Source of the DNA: Aspergillus flavus
Taxonomy: Eukaryota; Ascomycota; Eurotiomycetes; Eurotiales; Aspergillaceae
Assembly (NCBI RefSeq): GCF_009017415.1
Contig: NC_092407.1
Coordinates: forward strand, 2,790,001-2,854,000
Direction: 5' to 3'
Length of the DNA: 64,000 nucleotides
In this document: positions 1 through 15,234 of the stretch, in pieces
Position numbering within the stretch: position 1 is the stretch's first letter
Layout of the letters: each line of letters opens with the position of its first letter
Translations under genes and position numbers: made by a program
The notes under the pieces: generated by a model
The model's input: only the letters and a program-made list of their open reading frames with translations
What the model was told of the DNA's origin: nothing
Database searches by the model: none

Positions 1-740
1 AATACAGATTATAATATTAAATTATTTTATTTTAATAATATTTAAAAATTTATAAATAATAATTTTAAAATATAATTTAAAAAAAACGATTATTTAAAAA
101 AAATTATATTATATTTATAAATAGAATAGTATAATTAAGTATTTTAATTATAATGATATAATTAAAATATATATAGTTTTTATAAATAAATTATAGATAT
201 AAAAAAATCTATAGATAAAAATTATAAAATTAATTATTTTTATTAAAAATATTTTATTAATTAAAAGTATAACTATTACTTTATTTAAAATATATTATAA
301 TAAATAATTTAATTTAAAATTATTAAAAATTATTAGATTATTTTATTAAATTATTATTTTAATTAAATTATAATTATTTAAAAATATTATAAAGTTTAAT
401 TTATATACTATATAGATTATATTTTTTAGATATATAAATTTTAATAAGTAATGTATTATTTATATATTTAAAATAAATTATATAAAATAAATATAAAATA
501 TTATAATTAATAAAAAAATTAGATTTTAATTTTTTTAATAGTCTAGATAATAATTATAATAAATAAATAAAAATTTTATTTATTATATTTTTAGTTTAAA
601 ACTTTAATAAAGTAAAAAATAAATTTAAATCTAATATATTTAATAATAAATTAACTAGTTTAGTTAATTAATATTTTTTAAATATTTAATTACCTAATTA
701 TTAAATAATTTTTAATTTTATTAATTTATATTAATAATAA

Positions 741-835
741 TATTAGAATAGTATATTAATTATAATATTAGAATAGTATATTAATTATAATATTAGAATT
801 GTATATTAATTATAATATTAAAATTGTATATTAAT
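741..835. repeat. 25-bp tandem repeat, four copies
   Basis: The unit tattagaatagtatattaat plus about five A/T bases recurs at 741, 766, 791 and 816, with one or two changes in the last two copies. It is non-coding and lies in A+T desert. Confidence 0.75.
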
Positions 836-2849
836 TAAAAATTATATATTTAATTTATTAATAAAATATTTAAATAATAATAGTAGACTATAATTAAATT
901 AATTTAATCTATTTTTATTTATATTATTAATACAAAACATATTATTTTAATTTTATTAAACTATTTTTTTAAAAAATAATTATATTACTAGAAATATTTA
1001 AATAATAATCAATAATTAAAAAAATATAATAATTATATTAAATATAATATATAAAAAATTTTTAAATTTTTAGAAAAATATATAATTATAAGGGAATATT
1101 AAATATTAAAATAAAGATTAATATTAATAATAAGATTTTATTATTATAAAGTATAATAGATCGTAAAAGGTTTTTTCTTTAAATTTTTAGAGTTATTTCT
1201 TTATAATCTTTTTATTTATAGTAAAGATTACTATTATATATATCTTTTTTATTTATATTATATACTTTAGTTATAAATATATATAAATAAATAGATATAA
1301 AGCTTATTTTCGTATAAAAAAAGTTCTTAAATACAGAGATAATTTATATTTAATAGTCTATAAATTTTAATAATAAATTAAATTAGATTTATAAATTAAA
1401 TCTATTTTTTATAGTTTTAAATAATTGATAAAATTATACTATTTTAAGGTTTATAATTAATTTCTAATAATAGACTTTTATTTTATAAAAAGAGATAAAT
1501 ATCTATTCATAAATTATTATAATACTATATTAATTATATATATAAATAATATTATAATAATTAGCTTTAATATTTATATTAAAAAATAAAATTATAATTA
1601 AATACTTTATTTAATATAATAGATATTAATATAGCTAATTATTATTTTAAAATAAATTTATATAACAAACAAGAATTTTATATTAAAATTAATATATAAT
1701 ATATATATAAAATATATCATAATTATTTTACAATTTTAATTTATATAAAATTTTATTTATTTTAATAATAATAAATACTAAAATTATTAAAATTAATATA
1801 AAGATTAATTTATAAAATAAATAATATTATTAATATATTTAACATTATAAACTAGATTTAAAGTAGTATTTATATTTAAAAAATTATTAAAATATATATA
1901 TTATTTTATAAATAATCTATTAAATTATATATTATAGTTAGTTTATTTTCTATAATCTATTTCTAATAATAGAATTTTTTAAATTTATTAATATTAATAA
2001 TAATTTTTTTATATATTTTAATAAAGCTTTTAGCTATATTAATATTAATTATATAGAATATTTTGATATATAGAAATTAATTATTAAATATATTTTTATA
2101 TTAATAAATAGTTTACTTTTATAATTATTTAAATTTTAATCTATAATTAATTTATTTATATATAAAACTAAGTATATTACTATATTTATAATAGATAAAA
2201 AATAAAATAGACTATTAATGTTCTAGAAAAATATATTTTAAAAATATAAAATTAATAATTTTATATATTAATTTTATGAGTTATATAATTTATTTAAAAT
2301 ATATAGTTTTAGATCTATTTTAAACATATTAAAATTTTAATATACTAGAACTATAAAACTATTTATATTAATAATATTAATCTATAATATATATCTATAC
2401 AAGTAAATTTTATAGATCTATTAACTAAACTATTTATAAAAATATAATTTCAATAATTATTTAAAAAGATTAGAATCTATTAAATAGATATAAAATATTA
2501 TAGATATTAGAGATATAACTCTTTTAAAAAAGTTATAAGATTTTAATTGTACTATTAAAAGAATATATAGTTATTTAAAAGATCTTTATTAAAATAAAGA
2601 GTTTTTATCTATAATTATATAATTTAGACTATTTTAAGAGATCTTCCTTTATCTATAGAATTATTAAGAATTTAAGAATTTTATCTTTTAAATAAGGAAC
2701 TTGTATTCTATATTTGTCTACAATACTAGAGTACTATTATTATAAAAATATAGTTAATATAAAACTATTATTAATACTAGATTTACATCTAAAAAAGTAA
2801 ATTTATCAAATATATATACTTAATAATTAGAAAAGTATAAATAAATTAA

Positions 2850-3252
2850 AATTAATTATACTACTAAAAAAATTTTATAATAATAATTTATATTAATTAT
2901 AAAAAATTAAACTCAATATATAAATAAATATTTTTATATATTTTTTTTATTATATTACTATTATAATTTTTTATATTAATAATATACTATAAACTTATTA
3001 TATTACAAATATATTAAATTACATTATTATTATAATATATATCATTTCATTATAATAATTAATATTAATATTTATAGCTTTTTTTAAAAAATAACTATTA
3101 AATAAATAATTTATTAGATACTTTCTATTTAAAAATCAGTTATTATTATTCTACTATTATTCTATTTTATATATCTATTTTATATATCTATTTTATATAT
3201 CTATTTTATATATCTATTTTTAGTAAGATATACTAGATAAGAGTCTATAATA
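2850..3252 (+). repeat. Degenerate LTR tail, shared with 37.65-37.92 kb
   Basis: This stretch aligns by eye over about 270-400 bp with 37,650-37,921. Shared landmarks are a run around 'tttatagctttttttaaa', then 'aataatttatta', a tattatt block and a final 'agataaga/gg(a)tctataa'. The copy at 37.9 kb ends in CA, whereas here the corresponding end reads TA, as RIP would produce. The start of the element could not be placed. Confidence 0.5.
3161..3220. repeat. 13-bp tandem repeat, about 4.6 copies
   Basis: The unit tctattttatata is repeated exactly from 3,161, 3,174, 3,187 and 3,200, followed by a partial copy. In the related sequence near 37.87 kb the unit is essentially single, so the array expanded in this copy only. 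Confidence 0.8.
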
Positions 3253-4675
3253 TTATTTTTTTAATTTTTATTTTTAAGGATATAAAATTATAATTTTATT
3301 TAGATAAAGATATCTATTTTTAATTTTTTTTATTTATATTTTAATAATATTTTTTAACTCTATTCATAAATCTAAGCTTTATTAATAAATTAAAAATTAA
3401 GAATTTTTAAATAATATTCTTTTATAAATATTATATCAATCTTTATTCTTTTTATATTAAATCTAAAAATACTAGTTATTATAATAAGTATATAAAAATA
3501 ACTAATATTTTTTTTAATATTTAAAAGAAATAACTTATACAAGTTTAGAATATTATTTAAAAAAAGATTCTTTTAATAAAACTTTTTTATTTATAAAAAT
3601 AAAAATAGTTATTATAGAAATATATAAATAATTTTATTATATATCGTATTAAAAAATTTAAGAAATTTAAGAAACTTAAATATTAAAAGTAAAAAAAATA
3701 TAAAATATAAAACAAACTATACTATTAAAAAACTATAGTTTTTTGGTTTAAAACTAGTATATTTTTAAATAGTAATATTTAATTAATTATAATTTCTAGT
3801 TTTGATTCTAGTTTAATTTAGTTAATAAATAATCCTCTTTTTAAATAACTTTAATTTTTTATTAAAAATACTATTAAATTAGCTAGTAATAATCTATTAA
3901 ATTTTTATTAAATTTCTATAAACTTTATAAAATATTATAATTTTTCTATTTTACTAGATAATATAGTTTTCTATTAATTTATTTATATTTTAGTATCTTT
4001 TTAATTTTATATTCTTTATATTAAATCTAGTACTTTTAATTAATAATTAATTATATAAATTCTTTAATTTTTTAACCGTTTTAATAGTTTTTTCTATAAT
4101 AAAGTATTTAATTTTTAACCTTTCTATTATTTTAATATAATATTCATGATTTATATAAAAAAATATTATTTTTATTATTAAATATTCTATATTATTATAT
4201 ATAAACTATACTATTAGTAATAGATTTATTTAATTATTTTATTTATTATTAATATAGTATGATAAATATTATTTAGTAATCTAGTTTATTTTTTTATATA
4301 ACTATTTCTTATAGATAATATATTATAATTAACTTTTAATATATTTCTATTAAATCTATAAATAGTTACAAAAATTTTAATTTAATATAAATTTTTTTAG
4401 TATTCTATAAAAAATAAAAAATAATTAATAAATAAATATATAAAGTATACTATATCAAATATTATTTTATTTAATATTAAATAAATATATTTAATAAACT
4501 AATCTATTATTATTATTATAATTATTATTTTCTATTTTTCTAATTTAAAGAATAATTTTATAAAGTTAATTATAATTTATTTTTAATATATATTTTATAT
4601 TCCTTAATATATTTTTAAATTTATTTTTACCATATTTAGAAAATAATAATTTATTATAATTTTTTTTAATATTTT

Positions 4676-4760
4676 TTTATTTTTAAAATATTTTTTAATA
4701 TTTTTTTATTTTTAAAATATTTTTTAATATTTTTTTATTTTTAAAATATTTTTTATATTA
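4676..4760. repeat. 29-bp tandem repeat, about three copies
   Basis: A 29-bp unit made of a T-run, aaaatatttttt and aatattttttt recurs with its aaaata core at 4,685, 4,714 and 4,743. It is simple A/T sequence with no coding potential. Confidence 0.7.
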
Positions 4761-5179
4761 AATTATTATTGTATTTTTAAATAATTATATTCTATAGTTT
4801 TTAAAAGATTTATATAAAATTATAATAATATATATTTTTATTTTTATTTCTAGTAAATAAATTATTATTTATTTTAAGTTTTTATATAAATACTTTATCT
4901 TTTTATTTATTTTTATAATAAAATATTAAATTGAAATTTTAATTTCTATAATTATTACTATAAGTATCTATTTATTATATTTAATTAATTTATTTTTATA
5001 TTATTTTAATATTATAGATTTAATTATTTTTCTTTTTATTTTATAATTAAATTTTTAATTTAAAAATTAATTTAATTATTTTCTAGTCTTTTATAATATA
5101 TAATTTTAAAATTATACTATAATAATATTTTAATTTAATTTATTTATATTTATATAAATTTTTTATAGTTATTAAATAT

Positions 5180-5255
5180 ATTAAATTTTTATAGTTTAAT
5201 TTTATAATAATCTAATATTAAATTTTTATAGTTTAATTTTATAATAATCTAATAT
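5180..5255. repeat. 37-bp tandem duplication
   Basis: Two head-to-tail copies of a 37-bp unit containing ttatagtttaattttataa begin at about 5,180 and 5,217. They appear identical over the unit. Confidence 0.7.
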
Positions 5256-8200
5256 TATACTTTTTATAAATAAATTTTATATTTTTTATATATTAATACT
5301 ATAATTAATAATCTTTTTTATAAATATTATAATTTAATTTAATTTAAACTCGTTTTTTAGATTTAAATACTATTAATAAGAGTTTTTTATTTAATTTTAT
5401 TTATACTATTTATATATTAATTTAATAATTATTTATTTAATTAAATTAGACTACACAAATTAATATAGTAATAATTATTTTTTTATTTTATTAAATATAT
5501 TTTAGTATTTATTTATTTATTTCTATTATATATAATTTTTTAAATAAATTAAAAAATAATTTTAATTTTTATATATATTAGTTAATAAATTTTTAATAAT
5601 AATTTAATAGTTAAATACACTATTATAATATTTTAAGATTAGTTAATTTTAGTTATTTTTAAATAGTTTTTATTTTTTTATTTATATTTTTTTAATAGAT
5701 ATTTAGTATTTTAAAAATTTAGTTTTTTAAATATAGAATTTATATTTTAATTCTTAATTATATTTTTAATTTTTATAGTTTTTTTAAACTTATTTAAATA
5801 TAATTAAATCTTTATAATATCTATATTTTATTTAAAATATAGTTTTTTATTTTTTATTTTTTATAATTTTAAAATAGTAATATATATCTATAATATTTAG
5901 TTTTATAAACTATTTTTTTTTTATTTTATTTTATATTTTTATAATAAGTAATAATAGATATTTATTTTTATCTATAATTTTAATAGTTAATACTTAATAT
6001 ATAATTATAATTTCTCTTTTTAAATATAAATAATATACTATATTTAAATTTTTAATAATTAAATTTTATTTTTTTATTATTTTTTAATATATTTTTTTAG
6101 AGTTTATAATTTTTTTTAAAAAAATTAAATATATTTATTTATTATATTATCTCTTTTTTTAGAATAAAAATAATATAATTATATAATCTATACTATAATA
6201 ATCTATTTATTTATAGTTATTTAAATAATTTTTAAAATTTCTAATATTTTTTAAATAGATATAGCTATTTTATAAAATTAACTATTAATTTTTAAAAATT
6301 TAAAAGTATTTAAAAATTATTATTTAATTTTAATAATCTTTATTAATAAAAGATTCTATCTAGTGACTCTAAATAGTCTAAGAAATAAATTCTTCTAGCT
6401 ACTAAATAGATCTCTATTTATAATATCTAGTTAAAAAGCTAGTTAAAGATAGAATAGTAAGAATTTAAGCTTTATTATAAATTAGTCTCTATTTAATATA
6501 TAAAAATATTTAATATATTTTTAATAAAAAATACTATTTTTTTTAATTATATTTTTTATAAAATTTTTTTAATAGTAATTTAATTATATTATTTATTTAT
6601 TTTACTATTAATATATCTATTAGTAAAAATATAGATATTATATTTTATATATATAATTTTTTTAAATAATAGTAATTATTTAAATAAAATATTTACTATT
6701 TTTAATTTACTATAAAATTATAATTTTTAAATTATAAGATTTTTAATATTATATTATATTTATTTTTTAAATATATAATATTAGAAATTATATTTTTAAT
6801 ATATTATTTTTTAACTATAGTAATAAATACTATTTTAATTAAAATTTATTTAGTTTTTAATTTTTAATTATTTAATTTTAATAAAAATTTAATATATTTT
6901 TATATTATTTTTTAATTCTTATATTTTTTTTAAATATTTTAGTAATATAAAATTATTTATTATATTTAAATCTATTATTACTTATACTAGTTTTTTATTT
7001 AATTATAATAAATATTTTTTAATTTATATTATTTTATAGTTAAAAATATACTATCTATTTTTAAATATAATAATATATATAAATATTATTAAAATATATA
7101 TTTTTAAAATAATAATATAATTAATAAATAAATAGATTATATAAGCGAGCGGGCCACGTACTGCTATATTAAAAATTAAAATAATTAAAATACTATAAAT
7201 TTAAATTTCTATATAAAAATAAGTAATTCTATTAATTTAAATAGTATATAATTTTATAACTCTATATACTATAGCTAAAATATTTAAATAAAATATATTT
7301 AAAAACTAATTTAATAAGTAGAGATCTATCTATCTATATAGCTTTATCTATCTAATTTCGGCGCTCTATAAAAATTTAGACTTTAGATATTAATATATTT
7401 TTTTTAAAAATAATCTATTTAATAAAGTACTTTTATTTTTTAAACTATTTTTTATATATAGTCTAATATTACTTTAATTAATACTTTAATATTATTATAT
7501 TATTTATAGTTTATTTAGTATCTTTAATTAATTAATTTAAACTAATTTTAATAGATAAATTAGAATTATAAAATTAATTTTTAAGTAGCTTTTTAAATAT
7601 AGATTCTAATTTTTTTAACTATTTAACTATATAAGATATTTTAAACGTTAAACTATTTTAACTACTAGATTTACTATTTAAAAATATAAAAATCTTAAGC
7701 TAAACTATTAACTAAGAAAAAATATATTTAGAATTTAAAAAAACTAGACTAATAGCTTTAAAAATATTATAGATATTATTATTAATAAAGATTACTATAT
7801 AAATCTAAAAATATATCTTTAAAAAATTAAGTTTATTAATATAATTAAATCTATAGTATATCTTAAATTTAATTAAATTTCTATATAAGCCTTTTAATAG
7901 CAAAAAAATAATAATATTAAATAGTTAAAGCTTATAAAAAATATATATAGATATATAGATTAATATAATATTATTCTCTATATAGATCTAATTAAATTAA
8001 AATATTAAATAACTATTGTAGCTATTTAAAATAAATAAATAATATTTTTCTATAGATTAGCTAATAGTATAAAATATAAAATAATTCTATAGTTAATATA
8101 GACTAATCTTATTATTTATTTAACTATTAAAACTAATCTTAATTTTTTAAAAAAAAAAATCTTATTATTCTTATACTAGGTCTCTATATATATTTTATTT

Positions 8201-9099
8201 TTAAAAATAATATAAAAAAATAGAATCTATCTATTAAAACTAATATATTCTATAATAATAATTTATTTCTAATTTTTTAGCTATAATAAAAATAATTTCT
8301 TTAGTATATTAGATCTAGTAATAACTTTAGCTATAGCTATTAGATCTATTATAAATCCTATTTTATTAAAATTATATATATTATTTAAAGCTATACTATA
8401 TTTCTAAATAATTTTATTTATCTATTTAAACTAAATATCTAGAATTTTAAGATTCTCTACTTTAATATATTAATAGTTATAATAATATATAAAATAGACT
8501 TTAAACTTAAATATATATTTAATAAAATTATATATCTATTTTTTCTCTATAATAGTAGAAAAGAAGATAGTATTATACTTTAAAAATAGAATATTAGCTA
8601 TTTCTTATATATATATAGACCGAGAAGATACTCTATATTTATCTAGTAATAAAATCTATTCTTTAAGTAATTTCTCTTTACTAGAAATTATTTTATAGCT
8701 ATTTATACGTATATCTATTTAAAATATATATTTTAATAGATATTTTTAAAATATTATATAAAGTATATTAAAAGCACGAGCTATTATATAAATATTAATA
8801 ATTTAATTTTTTTTAATAATTAATATAACTAATAAGATTCTATCTTTTTATTTTATTTAATATTTTAATAATTTAAATATTTTTAGTAATATAGCTAGTA
8901 ATTAAATAGTTTTAAAAAAATAGATATATAGAAAACGCGTATATTAGTCTATTTATTTATATAGTTTATTTATTTACTAATTATATTAATTATATATTAA
9001 TTCTATTATATAATAGTAATATTTATATTTTTAATTAATAATATATTTTTTTCTATTCTTTTTTTATTTTTTTTTAAATTAATAAATTTATTTATAGTA

Positions 9100-10500
9100 T
9101 ATATTTTATATATAATTAAATATTTATTATATTATTAATAGTATTATAATTATAGCTATAATATATTACTATAAAAAGATACTATAATTTATAAAAAATT
9201 TTATAGCTCTATTAAAGAATTATTAAATTAAATTTTAATATATATTTAAATTATAGTAATTTTTTTTAAATCTATAGAAAACTAATAACTCTTTATTTTT
9301 TATAGTATATTACTATTTATAATTTTATTTAGTAATATATTTAAAATTAAAGATAGAGCTTTAACTTTATTTAATATAAATTTATAATATTTAATTAAAT
9401 TTTAGAATTATAAAAAAATATAATAAATCTTAATAAAAAGTTAAATAAAATTATTAAGTTATTTATAAAAAATAATATATAATTAAAAAATAGATTCTAT
9501 TAATTAAATAATTATAATAGATATTATCTTAAATAACTAGATCCCGTGTAAGTAAGCTACTATTAAATCACTAACTTATATAATATATAAATATATTTAT
9601 ATTAAAAGTATATAAAAAATTCCGATTCTTAAATAATTTATTCTATTATACTAGATAGAGGAATTACTATATAATTCTAAATAATCTTAAGTCTTTTAGT
9701 ACTATATTACTAAAGTCTATTAGCTAACCGCGCTTCGCAGTTTATTATTTATAGATAATAGTATACCGGTAGAGCGCTTATAATAATCTAATATTAAAAT
9801 CTATTAAAAAATTTATATTATTTAAAATATTATTAAAATAAATAAATAATAATTTATTTATTAAATTAATAGTAATTATTAAAATAATTTTAGAATTTTT
9901 AGTAATTATTATAATAATTAGAGTTTTTACTATAATTTTTATAGTAGCTTAATTTTTTAAAATTAATTAAATAAATAAAAAAAATAATTAATAATAAAAA
10001 AGTCTAAATTATATTTAAAATATTAATTATATTAATAATAAAATAAATATAGATAATAAAATAATATATTTAAATAGTAAAATCTATAATATAATAAATA
10101 ATAGATTTTACTATTAAATATATTATTAAGAAAATAATTTAATATATTATTAAAAAAATATATAATAAATAATTAATCAAATTATTTTATTTATTAGTTT
10201 ATAAAATTCTTTATTAATAGATATATTAAATAGTAATACAACTATTAATTAAAATAAAAAGATTAAAATATTTATAATAAATAAAATTTTATTATAAATA
10301 GATAATTATTTTTATTAAAGAATTTTTAATATTAATTAGATTTTATAATATAATAACTATTTTAAAAATAAAATAGTAAATAAATAGCTATAATAAATTA
10401 ATTAATATTTTAAAAATAAATAAATCTTTATTATTAAAATCTAGAATATATTAAGTTTTATATAGTTAATTATAATAAATAACTTTAGTTAAATAATAGA
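9100..10500 (+). mobile_element. Degenerate retroelement-like repeat related to 55.82-56.5 kb
   Basis: The sequence from about 9,140 onward aligns by eye with 55,830 onward. Shared landmarks are 'ctataatatattactata', 'aataactctttatttttta' and, after an interruption, 'aattaataataaaaaa'. The 9-kb copy is interrupted at about 9,515-9,790 by an LTR-like insertion that is absent from the 55-kb copy. Coding content is destroyed, so family assignment beyond an interspersed retroelement-like repeat is not possible by eye. Confidence 0.5.
9515..9790 (+). repeat. LTR-like insertion (TGATAGCAGTTATC family), nested
   Basis: About 270 bp present here but missing from the homologous position near 56,180. 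It matches 25,318-25,600 and, in reverse, about 58,670-58,992. The landmarks are an atctta/gataactagatc start, a central cttatataatatataaatat, and the G+C-richer scrap ccgcgcttcgcag at 9,729. It is read as a solo LTR inserted in an older repeat. The terminal duplication is not clear. Confidence 0.5.
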
Positions 10501-10681
10501 AAGCTAATTAATAATTATTAAATAGAATTAATATAATAATTATTATTTTATTATTTTAATATTATAATAGTATATCTTTTATTAGTCTAAAAATCTCTAG
10601 ATCTATTATTATATTTAATTAATTATATTAATTATTATTATCTATTTATTTTATTTATTTTATAATTATCTATATTCTATT

Positions 10682-10723
<42 letters not shown>

Positions 10724-13700
10724 GTCTATATATTAATTAATTAATATATTATTAAGCTAATATACTAAATTATATTATATTATTTTAATTTATTAATTTT
10801 ATTTTTATTTATTTATTAATTTAATATTAAAATATTATATTTTATTAATTTTATTAAATAAATATATTCTATTTTTCTATAATTATTTAAATATTATTTT
10901 TATTTATTAAATTAAAATATTAATTAATTTTATTTATATTATATTATTTAAGTTTTTTTTAAAAAAAAGCTCTATTACTATTTAAAATATTAGAATTTAA
11001 AAAATAAATTATAATTTAATTATTTAAATTTATATTTTATTTATATAAAATCTATTAAGAAAACTAAAAGTTTATTTATATTTTTAATTATAATTTTTAG
11101 AATATTTTATATTTATAGATATAAATTAATTTAATATAGATTAATATTTATTTATTTAACTAATAATATTATTAGTAAATTTAATTAAAAATCTATTAAT
11201 AATATTTTTAATAATATTATTAAAAAATCTATTATAAAAATAATTATTAATTATTTTATTTATATTTTAATAAATTTAAATATATTAATTATTTATATTA
11301 GTCTTATTTTTAATTATTACTAGATAGCTATTTAAATTTTAATTATTATTTATAAATAATATAATATTAAATAATATTATTAAAATAGATTTTTTTACTA
11401 TACTATTTTTTTAATTTTTATTTTATTAATTATTTTTATTTTATTAATATTATTTTAAATTTAAATTATAATATAAAATCTATATAAACTAGTATATAAT
11501 TAATATTAAAAATTTAAATATTTAATAAATAATTTATAATATAAAACTAATAATTATTTTAAATAATTAAAATTTAAAATTAAAATTTTAAAAAATTTAA
11601 TTATAATTTATTAAATAAATTATATATTAATACTTTTTATTCTAATAATAGATATAATTATATTTTATAATTATATTTTAAAAATTAATTAATATTTTAA
11701 TATAATTAATAAATATAAAATATACTAACTTTTATAATAATTATAAAATAAATCTAATTTTTATTTATTATTAAAAAAATATATTAAATAATAAAAAAAT
11801 AATTAAATTAAAATTATTAATTTAAATAGTTATTTATAAAAAATAAAATCTTATTTATTTAATTTAAATATTTATTATATTATAATTATAATTATAATTA
11901 AAATAAAAATTTTATAAAATATTTTTTAAAAAACTATTTTAATTTTAATAATTATTTAATTAAAAAAAATTAATAAACTTTTTTTTATAAATTTTAAAAT
12001 ATTTTAATATTTAATATTAATATTACTATCCATATATATATACTATAATAAAAAAATTTAATTTTAAAAAATTTAATTATTATTAAAGTTAATTATTTAA
12101 AATCTACTATATAAAATAAAAATTTATAATTTTAATAATATATTATTATTAAAATAATATTAAATCTATAGATTTATAATATAAAATATATTTTAATATT
12201 TATTATTTAATAAATATAATAAACAAAATTTTTATTAATATTAAATATTTAATTTTAATATATTTTAATTTAATTTATTATATTTAATTTATAGTTTTTT
12301 AATTTATTATTTAATAATATATATATAAACTTAATAGTTAAAATTAAATTTTTAGTTAATATAAATATATTAGATTCTAAAGAATTTTTATTTTAATTTT
12401 AATATTAAATTAATAATAATTTAATTTTATTAAAATATATTAATATTTATTATTATATAAATTAAAATATATTTAATAATTATTATATTAATATATATTA
12501 TATAATATATAATTATATTTTTTTTATTAAAAATTATTATTCTAATATATATTAAATATTAATTATATTATAATTTATTAAATTAATAATATAAAAATAA
12601 TAATATATAAAAAAATATTAAAAAAATAAAATATTAAATTTTTATTATAATAATATTTATATAGAAAAATACTATTAATTTTAATAAATATTAGGATTAA
12701 TATTTATAAAAAATAAAAAATAGTACTTAATAATAATATAATATTATATATAAAAAATTAAAAAATATATAATTAATTAAAATAATTTATAAATTTATAT
12801 AAATATTTATAAAATAAATTAAATTTAATAATTAATATATTAAAGATCTAGTATATAAATATTCTATTTAAAAAATTAAAAAATTAAATTATCTAAATCA
12901 AAAATTAATAAAATAAAATTAAAAAATTATATTATAATAAATAAAATATTTAATAAATTATATAATTATAAAAAAATATTTTAGTATATTAAATATATAT
13001 TATTTATTTATTTAATATTTTTTATTTATAAATTAATTTAAGATAGTAAAATTAATAAATAAATATTAAAAAAATAGTAATTAATATATAATAATAAAAT
13101 TAATAAATCAAATTAGATTTATATTTAATTTTATGCAACATATATTAATAATATAATTATTCTTTTTATTATATTTAATTTATATATTATTTATTTACTT
13201 TAAATATTTAATAAATTAGTAAAAATAAATATTAAATAAAAATTAAAAAAATTATATATTAATTTTTTAAATATATATCTATTTAAATAAATAGTAAATA
13301 ATTTAAATCTGTTTATATTAAATAATAAATTTTAAGTTATATAATTAATTATTTTTTTAATTATTTAAAAAAACTTTAAACAATATTTAGATATAATAGA
13401 TTATTTAAAATATTTTGTTAAATAATATATAATAAAAATAGATTTTTTATAAAACTATAAATTTATATTTTTAAAGATATACTAATTCTTAGTAAATTTT
13501 ATATTAAATAATTATAATTTATATTTTTATTTAATTTTATATCAATTAAAAAAAATTATTCAAAAAATTATAAATTAAATTTATAAAATTATAATTTTAA
13601 TATATTTTAATTTAGTTTTATATTTATATATTAATTTAAATATTTTAAAAAAAATTATAAAATAATAGTGTATTATATAATTTATAGATATTAAAATTTT

Positions 13701-15234
13701 ATAATAGTATTTATTAATATTAATATAAAATTAATATTATTTTTCAATAAATATTAATTATAGTTAAATAATGCTATTAATTAATTAAACTAAAAATCTT
13801 TTATTTAATTTAAATATTATATAAAAATTAAAAATTTAATAAAAATCTTTTATTAATTAATTATTATTTATATAGATTATATAATAATAATTAATATAAT
13901 TAAATAAATAATATTAAATATTATTACAATTAAATATTTAATTTAATGTTTAATTTAATATTAAATTTACATATCTATATATATAATAATTCTATTTAAA
14001 TTATTTTATAAATTAAATAACATAAAGACTATTATTATATTTTTTTTATAATAAATATGTTATTTTTAAATAGAAAAATAATTAATTTTAATATTCTATT
14101 TATATATTTATAAATTAAATTATTATGAGATTTTAAAAAATCTCATTATTAAATATATAAAAATAATTATTATATTTTATATTAAAAATAATAATATTCT
14201 ATATATAATTAAAAAAATTAATTATTAAAAGAATTTCTAGCTATATATTTTTTAATTATTAATTAAATCTATTTTTAAAATATTATATAATGATAATAAT
14301 AATTAAAATTTAAATAAATATTTAATAATTATAAATAAATTAATTATATATTAAAAAGAGCTATTATATATATATATTATATAATTTTTTTTAATTTATG
14401 CTAATATTATTAATCCTATTTTATATTACAATAAGAACTTTTATAAAGTGAATTTGTAAAATAAATTAAATTAATATTACAAAATATAATATAATTAATA
14501 TATTAATAAAAATAAATAATTATTATATTTTTTTAATATTAGAATTAAATAATCTGTATATAATTTATATTAAATAAATATTTTAAATTTATTAATAAAT
14601 TTTAAAAAGAATTATTTATTAAATTAAAGATTAAATAGTTATATAATATTATATATTATTTATAAGTAAATAAAGAATTTAAACTATTAAAATAATAATT
14701 AGATATTAAATTTTGAAAATTTTTATTATTTATTAAATATAATTATTACTATTAGTTACTATAATAATTAATAATTTATTTAATATATTAATAAAAAATA
14801 TTTTACTTAAATTATTATTGAAATAAAATTTTCTAATAAAAATAAATATAGAAAAAATACTTATATTTATAAAAATATAAATAAAAATAATCTATAATTA
14901 ATTCTGTAAGTAATTAAATCTAATACTAATAATTAAATATATCTATATTTATATAAAAATTAATATTTTTTTAAAAAGATATTAATAAAATTTATACAAT
15001 AATATGCTATTTTTCTTATTATTTTTAAATAAATAAAATAGCTAATATATAAAATAGATTTTTCTTTAATTTAAAAAATCTATTTAATAATTTTTATTAT
15101 ATAACTAGAATTGATTACTATAAATCTATATAATTCAAAATAATTTATTTAATTCTTATATTTAATTAATAATAATTTTTCTAATAAAAATAATCATTAA
15201 AAAATTAAATAAATTATTAATAAATATATATAAT
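10500..15234. repeat. RIP-degraded A+T desert
   Basis: Nearly pure A/T sequence with a TTA microsatellite at about 10,684-10,722. I see no open frame of useful length, no structural RNA and no terminal repeats that can be placed with confidence. Confidence 0.6.
10684..10722. repeat. (TTA)n microsatellite
   Basis: About thirteen uninterrupted TTA/ATT triplets. Confidence 0.85.

Larger units (their letters stand above)
1..9100. repeat. RIP-degraded A+T desert, left part
   Basis: Extremely A+T-rich DNA, densely populated by TAA and TAG in all frames. I find no open frame of 60 or more codons and no gene. It holds several tandem repeats (listed separately), a degenerate LTR tail near 2,850-3,252 that also occurs at 37,650-37,921, and small G+C-richer scraps at about 6,355-6,480 and 7,141-7,165. 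The 7.14-kb scrap resembles, in reverse orientation, part of the LTR seen at 58.8 kb. The composition is what RIP leaves in repeated DNA. That mechanism is inferred from the pattern of differences between the better preserved repeat copies. Confidence 0.7.
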
